This document shows positions 58,827-64,000 of a DNA stretch of 64,000 nucleotides, piece by piece. The notes under the pieces were generated by a model. That model worked only from the letters and a program-made list of their open reading frames with translations. It was not told the DNA's origin and did no database searches. The DNA is from Streptomyces indicus. Lineage in GTDB: Bacteria; Actinomycetota; Actinomycetes; Streptomycetales; Streptomycetaceae. The translations under genes and the position numbers were made by a program. Every line of letters begins with the position of its first letter. Position 1 is the stretch's first letter. The stretch lies in contig NZ_FNFF01000005.1 in NCBI RefSeq assembly GCF_900100315.1, forward strand, positions 186,001-250,000, given 5' to 3'.

Positions 58827-59471
58827 ATGGAGACCACTGGGCGGACCGAGCAAGAGCGGTCGGCCGACCGGCGCCGTCGGGAGCTGCTCGAGGCCGCGGA
58901 CCGGGTGGTGCTGCGCGACGGCCCCGGCGCCTCCATGAACGCGATCGCCGCCGAGGCGGGCATCACCAAGCCCATTCTGTACCGGCACTTCGGCGACAAG
59001 GGCGGGCTGTACCGGGCGCTCGCCGTCCGGCACACGGACGCCCTGCTCGACGCCCTGCGGGCCGCGCTGGACGCCCCCGCGGAGCGCCGCGAGCGGGTCG
59101 AGGCGACGCTGGACACCTACCTCGCGGCGATCGAGGCGAACCCGCAGGTCTACCGCTTCCTCATGCACCCCGCCGAGGGCGCCTCGCAGGGTGAGGCCGG
59201 GTTCGATGTGGGCCTGCACTCCGCTCCCCTGCTGCGCCGGCTCGGCGAGGAGCTGGCCAAGGTCATCGAGGAGCGGGTCGACCTCGGCCCGGAGAGCGCT
59301 GAGCTCGCCCGGGTCTGGGGGCACGGAATCGTCGGCATGATGCATGCGGCCGGTGACTGGTGGCTGGGTGAACGGCCTTGCTCCCGGGCTCAGTTGGTGC
59401 GCAGCCTCGCGGATCTGCTGTGGGGACGGCTGGCGGCCGCGGGTGACCGCGTGGGCGGCCCGGGCTTCTGA
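58827..59471 (+). CDS. TetR family transcriptional regulator (fatty acid type)
   Basis: A 214-residue repressor. The HTH is in residues about 15 to 60: RRRELLEAADRVVLRDGPG, then ASMNAIAAEAGITKPILYRHF, where KPILYRHF is a common recognition helix among TetRs that control acyl-CoA dehydrogenases. The C-terminal domain (FLMHPAEGAS...VWGHGIVGMMHAAGDWWLG) matches TetR proteins with acyl-CoA ligands. The ATG at 58827 has GGGGAG upstream. Its neighbour and the twin palindromes argue for control of the divergent dehydrogenase. Confidence 0.88.
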   Translation: METTGRTEQERSADRRRRELLEAADRVVLRDGPGASMNAIAAEAGITKPILYRHFGDKGGLYRALAVRHTDALLDALRAALDAPAERRERVEATLDTYLAAIEANPQVYRFLMHPAEGASQGEAGFDVGLHSAPLLRRLGEELAKVIEERVDLGPESAELARVWGHGIVGMMHAAGDWWLGERPCSRAQLVRSLADLLWGRLAAAGDRVGGPGF

Positions 59472-59498
59472 GCGCGTGACGGTTCACGGTCTCTGAGC

Positions 59499-59640
59499 GC
59501 CCGTACGGTGACGGTCGCACCGTAGGCGAGGAGCAGCCCGTACGGTGACGGGCGCGCCGTAGGCGTAGGAGCAGGCCGTACGGTGACGGGGCCCGGTGCA
59601 AGCGCGGGAGCAGCCCGTACGGTTACGCGCGCTCCTCCGC
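59499..59640. repeat. Tandem repeat of about 37-39 bp at the 3' end of def
   Basis: Four units begin GCCCGTACGGTGACGG (or a close variant) at 59499, 59536, 59574 and 59613. Each has the order CCGTACGG, GTGACGG, a variable middle and GGAGCA at the end. The last unit runs into the 3' end of the deformylase gene (stop at 59623-59625). As with chaA, the repeat includes the gene end. Confidence 0.85.
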
Positions 59641-60195
59641 CGCAGGACTCCACGCCTTCTTCCCCCACGGCGTCCTGCGCGCCGCCCGCAGCACACTCCC
59701 CCGCCGCCACCGGTCGAGGCGCTGCGGGTACACCATCCCGTCCAGGTGGTCGCACTCGTGCTGCAGACAGCGCGCGAAGAAGCCCGTGCCCTGGATGCGG
59801 ACCTCCTCGCCGTGGCGGTCGACGCCCTCCACCACCGCGTAGTCGTGGCGCGGCGTGCCCGCTTCGAGGCCGGGCAGGGAGAGGCAGCCCTCGGGGCCGC
59901 GGACCGTGACGCCGCCCGTCTCGACGAGGCGCGGGTTGATCACATGGCCGAGGTGGCGGTTGTCCTCGTCGTCGGGGCAGTCGAAGACGAACACGCGCAG
60001 CCCGACGCCGATCTGGTTGGCCGCGAGCCCCACGCCGGGCGCCGCGTACATCGTGGCGAACATGTCCTCGATCAGCCGGTCGAGGCCGGGGCCGAACTCG
60101 GTGACCTCGGCGCACGGGGTGTGCAGGGCCTCCTCACCGAGCAGAGTCATCGGCCGTACGCGTCCCGAGCTGCCCGGGAGGGATCCATGTCGCAT
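59623..60195 (-). CDS. def: Peptide deformylase
   Basis: A 190-residue metalloenzyme that removes the formyl group from new proteins. All three motifs are present: GVGLAANQ (motif 1, GxGLAAxQ), EGCLSLPG (motif 2, with the metal Cys) and QHECDHLDG (motif 3, HExxH type, two His ligands). The C-terminal about 25 residues are Arg/Trp-rich (DRWRRGSVLRAARRTPWGKK) and may stick to the ribosome. The 3' end falls within tandem repeats. The start at 60195 has no strong ribosome binding site; a start at MTLLGEEALHTP is also possible. Confidence 0.95.
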   Translation of the reverse strand: MRHGSLPGSSGRVRPMTLLGEEALHTPCAEVTEFGPGLDRLIEDMFATMYAAPGVGLAANQIGVGLRVFVFDCPDDEDNRHLGHVINPRLVETGGVTVRGPEGCLSLPGLEAGTPRHDYAVVEGVDRHGEEVRIQGTGFFARCLQHECDHLDGMVYPQRLDRWRRGSVLRAARRTPWGKKAWSPAAEERA

Positions 60196-60352
60196 CCCGT
60201 AAGCGTACGTTTCGGGGAAACACCGGAATGTCAGCCACCACCTTTCGTTGCTGGTGGTGGCGCCGTGCGGGCCCGCCGAGGGATCTCGGTAGGCTGGCCC
60301 GGACCAGTGCCGAGGGCAGGCGCGGCGCCGGAAGCGTAGGAGGAGCGAGACC

Positions 60353-61609
60353 ATGTCATCCCAGCCAGGACACCCGGGCAGCGCGGAGCCGCTGTCGCCC
60401 CGGTCGAAGCTCGCCGTGACGGCCGGCAAGGCGGCCGCGGCGGTGTCGCGGGCTGCGGGCCGTGGCAGCGGTTCGGTGATCGGCGGCCGGGTGGCGCTCA
60501 AGCTCGACCCCGATCTGCTGAGCCGCCTGGCCACCCACCTCGACGTGGTGCTGGTCTCGGCGACCAACGGCAAGACCACCACCACCCGGCTGATCGCCGA
60601 GGCGCTGCGCGCGGCCGGCCCCGTCGTGTCCAACGCGCTCGGTGCGAACATGCCCGCGGGTATCACCTCGGCGCTCGCCGGCGGCTCGGACGCCAAGTTC
60701 GGTGTGATCGAGGTGGACGAGAAGTACCTCGCGGGCGTCGCCCGCGATGTCTCGCCCAAGGCCATCGCCCTGCTGAACCTGTCGCGCGACCAGCTCGACC
60801 GCGCGGCCGAGACCCGCATGCTGGCCGAGAAGTGGCGCGAGGGCCTCTCCGGCTCGAAGGCCGTCGTGATCGCCAACGCCGACGACCCGCTGATCGTGTG
60901 GGCCGCCTCCTCCTCGCCGAACGTGGTCTGGGTCGCGGCCGGCCAGGAGTGGAAGGACGACGCCTGGTCGTGCCCCTCCTGCGGCGGTGTGATGCAGCGT
61001 CCGGGCGACGACTGGTTCTGCGCCGAGTGCGGTTTCCGCCGGCCGCAGCCCACCTGGGCCCTGTCCGGTGACTACGTGCTCGACCCGCACGGCTCCGCCT
61101 GGCCGATCCACCTCCAGCTGCCCGGCCGCGCCAACAAGGCGAACGCCGCCACCTCGGCCGCCGTCGCCGCCGTGTTCGGCGTCCCGCCGCAGGTGGCGCT
61201 CGAGCGGATGTACCAGGTCCAGGCTGTCGCCGGCCGCTACGACGTGGTCAACTTCCTCGGCCGCGACGTCCGGCTGCTCCTTGCGAAGAACCCCGCCGGC
61301 TGGCTCGAGACCTTCTCGCTGATCGACCCGCCGCCGACCCCGGTGATCCTCTCGGTGAACGCGCGGGGCGCCGACGGCACCGACACCTCCTGGCTGTGGG
61401 ACGTGGACTACACGCGTCTGGCCGGCCACCCGATCTTCGTGATCGGCGACCGCCGTCTCGACCTCGCGGTCCGCCTCGAGGTCGCGGGCCTCGACTTCCG
61501 CGTCTGCGAGACGGTGGACGAGGCCGTGCAGATGGCGCCGCCCGGCCGGATCGAGCTGATCGCCAACTACACCGCCTTCCAGGACGTACGCCGCCGCGTC
61601 GGCAACTGA
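60353..61609 (+). CDS. murT: Lipid II isoglutaminyl synthase, Mur-ligase-like subunit MurT
   Basis: A 418-residue subunit of the MurT-GatD complex, which amidates D-Glu of lipid II to D-isoglutamine. The ATP loop is SATNGKTTTTRL at residues about 69 to 80, and LLNLSRDQLDRAAE the next Mur-ligase landmark. A Cys4 zinc ribbon (CPSCGG ... CAECG) is inserted around residue 205, a mark of MurT. GRANKANAATSAA resembles the Mur central domain. GGAGGAG is present upstream of the ATG. gatD follows 39 bases downstream, so they form one operon. Confidence 0.95.
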   Translation: MSSQPGHPGSAEPLSPRSKLAVTAGKAAAAVSRAAGRGSGSVIGGRVALKLDPDLLSRLATHLDVVLVSATNGKTTTTRLIAEALRAAGPVVSNALGANMPAGITSALAGGSDAKFGVIEVDEKYLAGVARDVSPKAIALLNLSRDQLDRAAETRMLAEKWREGLSGSKAVVIANADDPLIVWAASSSPNVVWVAAGQEWKDDAWSCPSCGGVMQRPGDDWFCAECGFRRPQPTWALSGDYVLDPHGSAWPIHLQLPGRANKANAATSAAVAAVFGVPPQVALERMYQVQAVAGRYDVVNFLGRDVRLLLAKNPAGWLETFSLIDPPPTPVILSVNARGADGTDTSWLWDVDYTRLAGHPIFVIGDRRLDLAVRLEVAGLDFRVCETVDEAVQMAPPGRIELIANYTAFQDVRRRVGN

Positions 61610-61648
61610 CCCGCTCAGGACATAGAGGACTCAGAGGACTTAATCGAC

Positions 61649-62377
61649 ATGAGCGACAACAGCCTTCGCCTGGTGTGGGTCTACCCCGACCTGCTCTCCA
61701 CTTACGGCGACCAGGGCAATGCCCTCGTCGTCGAGCGCCGTGCCCGGCAGCGCGGCCTCAACGTCGAGCGCTACGACGTGCGCAGCGACCAGGCTGTGCC
61801 CACCTCCGGCGACATCTACCTGATCGGCGGCGGCGAGGACCGGCCGCAGCGGCTCGCGGCCGAGCGGCTGCGCCGCGACGGCAACCTGCAGCGCGCCGCC
61901 TCCAACGGCGCGATCATCTTCTCGGTCTGCGCCGGCTACCAGATCCTCGGCCACGAGTTCATCAACGACCTCGGCCAGCGCGAGCCGGGCCTCGGCCTGC
62001 TCGACGTGATCTCCACGCGCGGCGAGGGCGAGCGCTGCGTCGGCGACGTGCTCGCCGACATCGACGCCCCGCTCGGCCTGCCGCAGCTGACAGGCTTCGA
62101 GAACCACCAGGGCATCACCCACCTCGGCCCGTCCGCGAAGCCTTTCGCGCACGTGCGCCTCGGCAAGGGCAACGGCACGGGTGACGGCACCGAGGGCGCG
62201 TACAACGACACCGTTTTCGGTACGTACATGCACGGACCCGTGCTCGCGCGCAACCCGCAGATCGCGGACCTGCTGCTCAAGCTGGCCCTCGACGTGAACG
62301 CGCTGCCGCCCACCGACGACCGCTGGTACGAGGCGCTGCGTGCCGAGCGGATCGCGGCGGCGACCCAGCCCGCGTAA
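61649..62377 (+). CDS. gatD: Lipid II isoglutaminyl synthase, glutaminase subunit GatD
   Basis: A 242-residue class I (CobB/CobQ-like) glutamine amidotransferase. The catalytic Cys is in FSVCAGYQILG around residue 94 and the His in GTYMHGPVLARNP near residue 193; ENHQGITHLG is typical of GatD. No dyad Glu of normal triads is expected. It delivers ammonia to MurT. The start ATG at 61649 is weakly spaced. Together with murT it is essential in related bacteria. Tandem hairpins follow the gene. Confidence 0.94.
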   Translation: MSDNSLRLVWVYPDLLSTYGDQGNALVVERRARQRGLNVERYDVRSDQAVPTSGDIYLIGGGEDRPQRLAAERLRRDGNLQRAASNGAIIFSVCAGYQILGHEFINDLGQREPGLGLLDVISTRGEGERCVGDVLADIDAPLGLPQLTGFENHQGITHLGPSAKPFAHVRLGKGNGTGDGTEGAYNDTVFGTYMHGPVLARNPQIADLLLKLALDVNALPPTDDRWYEALRAERIAAATQPA

Positions 62378-62402
62378 CAGGGCGATGCACCCTGCGTCAC
62401 CA

Positions 62403-62443
62403 GGAGTTCGTTCGTAGGGAACTCCAACGTCCGCTTTGCGGAC
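62403..62443 (+). terminator. Tandem hairpins after gatD
   Basis: First hairpin GGAGTTC-N9-GAACTCC (62403-62425), second GTCCGC-TTT-GCGGAC (62429-62443). Both are perfect. They end the murT-gatD unit before the pfkA promoter. Confidence 0.65.
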
Positions 62444-62543
62444 TCGATTCGGCCCCGTCACTTCGCACTAGTAGGGTGACGGGGTCTTGTCGTCCGGACA
62501 GCGTGGTCCGGTCATCCGCCCACGTTGCAAAGGTTCTTGGGCC

Positions 62544-63569
62544 ATGCGTATTGGTGTCCTCACCTCCGGCGGCGACTGTCCCGGCCTGAACGCGGTGATC
62601 CGCTCGGTCGTGCACCGCGCCGTCGTCGACCATGGCGACGAGGTCATCGGCTTCCACGACGGGTGGAAGGGCCTCCTCGAGTGCGATTACCGCAAGCTCG
62701 ACCTGGACGCCGTCAGCGGCATCCTCGCCCGCGGCGGCACCATCCTGGGCTCCTCGCGCGTGCGTCCCGAGCATCTGCGGGACGGTGTCGAGCGGGCCAA
62801 GGGCCACCTGGCCGACCTCGGTCTCGACGCCGTCATCCCCATCGGCGGCGAGGGCACGCTCAAGGCGGCCCGGCTGCTCTCCGACAACGGCCTGCCCATA
62901 GTGGGAGTGCCGAAGACGATCGACAACGACATCGCCGTCACGGATGTCACCTTCGGTTTCGACACGGCCGTCGGCGTCGCGACCGAGGCGCTCGACCGTC
63001 TCAAGACCACCGCCGAGTCGCACCAGCGCGTGCTGATCGTCGAGGTCATGGGCCGGCACACCGGCTGGATCGCGCTGAACTCCGGCATGGCGGCCGGCGC
63101 GCACGCCATCGTCGTGCCCGAGCGGCCCTTCGACATCGAGGAGTTGGCGGCCCGCGTCGGCGCGCGCTTCGAGGCCGGCAAGAAGTTCGCGATCGTGGTC
63201 GCCGCCGAAGGCGCCAAGCCCCGCCCGGGCACGATGGAGTTCGACGAGGGCGGCAAGGACATCTACGGCCACGAGCGCTTCGCCGGCATCGCGCGCCAGC
63301 TCTCCATCGAGCTGGAGCAGCGGCTCGGCAAGGAGGCGCGGCCCGTGATCCTCGGCCATGTGCAGCGCGGCGGTACGCCCACCGCGTACGACCGAGTGCT
63401 CGCCACCCGCTTCGGCTGGCACGCCGTGGAGGCCGTGCACCGCGGCGAGTTCGGGATGATGACGGCGCTGCAGGGCACCGACATCGTGATGGCGCCGCTC
63501 GCCCAGGCCGTCGAGACGCTGAAGACGGTGCCCGAGGAGCGGTACGCCGAGGCGGAGACCGTGCTCTGA
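62544..63569 (+). CDS. pfkA: 6-phosphofructokinase
   Basis: A 341-residue glycolytic enzyme phosphorylating fructose 6-phosphate. Signatures are IGVLTSGGDCPGLNAVIR at the N-terminus, IPIGGEGTL (the nucleotide-site Gly of GGxGT suggests ATP use), PKTIDNDIAVTD (Lys in place of the Gly of classic ATP enzymes), MGRHTGWIAL and LGHVQRGGTPTAYDR. The Gly/Lys combination is typical of the actinobacterial ATP-dependent PFK group (group III). The ATG at 62544 is the family start. A strong terminator follows. Confidence 0.95.
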   Translation: MRIGVLTSGGDCPGLNAVIRSVVHRAVVDHGDEVIGFHDGWKGLLECDYRKLDLDAVSGILARGGTILGSSRVRPEHLRDGVERAKGHLADLGLDAVIPIGGEGTLKAARLLSDNGLPIVGVPKTIDNDIAVTDVTFGFDTAVGVATEALDRLKTTAESHQRVLIVEVMGRHTGWIALNSGMAAGAHAIVVPERPFDIEELAARVGARFEAGKKFAIVVAAEGAKPRPGTMEFDEGGKDIYGHERFAGIARQLSIELEQRLGKEARPVILGHVQRGGTPTAYDRVLATRFGWHAVEAVHRGEFGMMTALQGTDIVMAPLAQAVETLKTVPEERYAEAETVL

Positions 63570-63591
63570 CGTCCGTCCCTTCGCAGAAGTG

Positions 63592-63625
63592 ACCGCCCCC
63601 GGCCGCAGACGTGGCCGGGGGCGGT
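63592..63625 (+). terminator. Strong terminator after pfkA
   Basis: A perfect 13-bp stem ACCGCCCCCGGCC / GGCCGGGGGCGGT with an 8-base loop, followed by TTCTACT. Confidence 0.85.
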
Positions 63626-63668
63626 TCTACTCTGGTGCGGACAACGGGCACGAATCAGGAGTGAGCGG

Positions 63669-64000
63669 ATGGACCACAGCGGACACGGCACGATGGTGGA
63701 TCTGCCGCCGTTCACGCTGGGCAGAGGCCTCGAGCCGTCGTTCGACGCGTTCTTCCTCGTCGGCTGTCTGCTCGCGCTGCTCCTGTACGGGTACGGCGTG
63801 GTGCGTCTGATGCGGCGCGGGGACGCGTGGCCGGTCGGCCGGACCGTGTCCTTCGTGCTCGGCGTCCTGTCGATCGCCCTGGTCATGTGCACCAAGCTCA
63901 ACGACTACGGCATGGTCATGTTCAGCGTGCACATGGTGCAGCACATGGTGATCAGCATGCTGTCGCCGATCCTGCTCCTGCTCGGTGCGCCGATCACGCT
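63669..64000 (+). CDS. CtaG-like cytochrome c oxidase assembly protein (cut by window end)
   Basis: The first 110 or so residues of a membrane protein of the Caa3_CtaG family, which helps assemble cytochrome c oxidase. The N-terminus MDHSGHGTMVDLPPFTLGRG is followed by a hydrophobic segment (FFLVGCLLALLLYGYGVV), GRTVSFVLGVLSIALVM and the conserved MFSVHMVQHMVISMLSPILLL (HMVQHM), which includes His residues of the CtaG signature. AGGAG stands 9 bases before the ATG. The rest is beyond the window. Confidence 0.9.
   Translation, partial: MDHSGHGTMVDLPPFTLGRGLEPSFDAFFLVGCLLALLLYGYGVVRLMRRGDAWPVGRTVSFVLGVLSIALVMCTKLNDYGMVMFSVHMVQHMVISMLSPILLLLGAPIT

Overview
The window is about 64 kb of very GC-rich DNA. 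Dense gene packing, frequent GTG starts, purine-rich ribosome binding sites and many actinobacterial families (MurT/GatD, DevR/DevS, LAL-type LuxR regulators, SAV_915-like and DUF4177-like small proteins, TPR-fused Ser/Thr kinases) point to a Streptomyces-type actinomycete chromosome. No rRNA, tRNA, complete insertion sequence or CRISPR array was found by eye. All gene calls rest on reading the translated sequence; no database search was possible.

Left part (1 to 35 kb): catabolic, transport and regulatory genes. These are a cut-off phenylacetate-CoA ligase; a TetR / APC permease / amidohydrolase group; an ArsR-like regulator divergent from an MFS exporter; a secreted Ntn-hydrolase acylase; a ChaA-type antiporter; an acyl-CoA synthetase with a nitronate monooxygenase-like flavoprotein; a Tat-exported serine hydrolase; an LAL regulator; an AlkZ-superfamily protein; a phytoene-desaturase-like oxidoreductase; a TPR-fused Ser/Thr kinase coupled to an MpaB-like oxygenase; two tandem paralogous lipoproteins; a YfcC-type transporter overlapping an M20 peptidase; and a lactate 2-monooxygenase-like flavoprotein. 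A frameshifted, truncated alcohol dehydrogenase relic lies at about 35.0 to 35.3 kb.

Middle part (35.4 to 50.8 kb): a compact redox/hypoxia island resembling the DosR (DevR) dormancy regulon. It carries a DoxX-like membrane protein, three universal stress proteins, phosphoketolase, a GNAT/NDP-forming acyl-CoA synthetase fusion, two CBS-BON proteins, a flavodoxin, a lone cyclic-nucleotide-binding-fold protein overlapping a ferredoxin-reductase-like flavoprotein, and the response regulator/sensor pair DevR/DevS. DevS keeps the likely haem-ligand His of mycobacterial DosS. A palindrome GGGCCG-N2-CGGCCC and near variants recur in the intergenic regions of this island and may be the DevR operator. 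One 1.1 kb intergenic stretch (40965-42070) holds five perfect inverted repeats plus three of these boxes.

Right part (50.9 to 64 kb): an acyl-CoA dehydrogenase with a KstR-like operator, a glutathione peroxidase, a run of small genes of uncertain role (52.9-55.8 kb: endonuclease-like, secreted Cys-rich, HU-like, HTH and tiny Cys protein), then conserved housekeeping genes: MmcQ/YjbR-HhH protein, methyltransferase, acyl-CoA dehydrogenase with divergent TetR and two perfect palindromes between them, peptide deformylase, MurT-GatD (peptidoglycan lipid II amidation), phosphofructokinase and the start of a CtaG-like protein. Two genes (chaA and def) end inside tandem repeats built from their own 3' ends.
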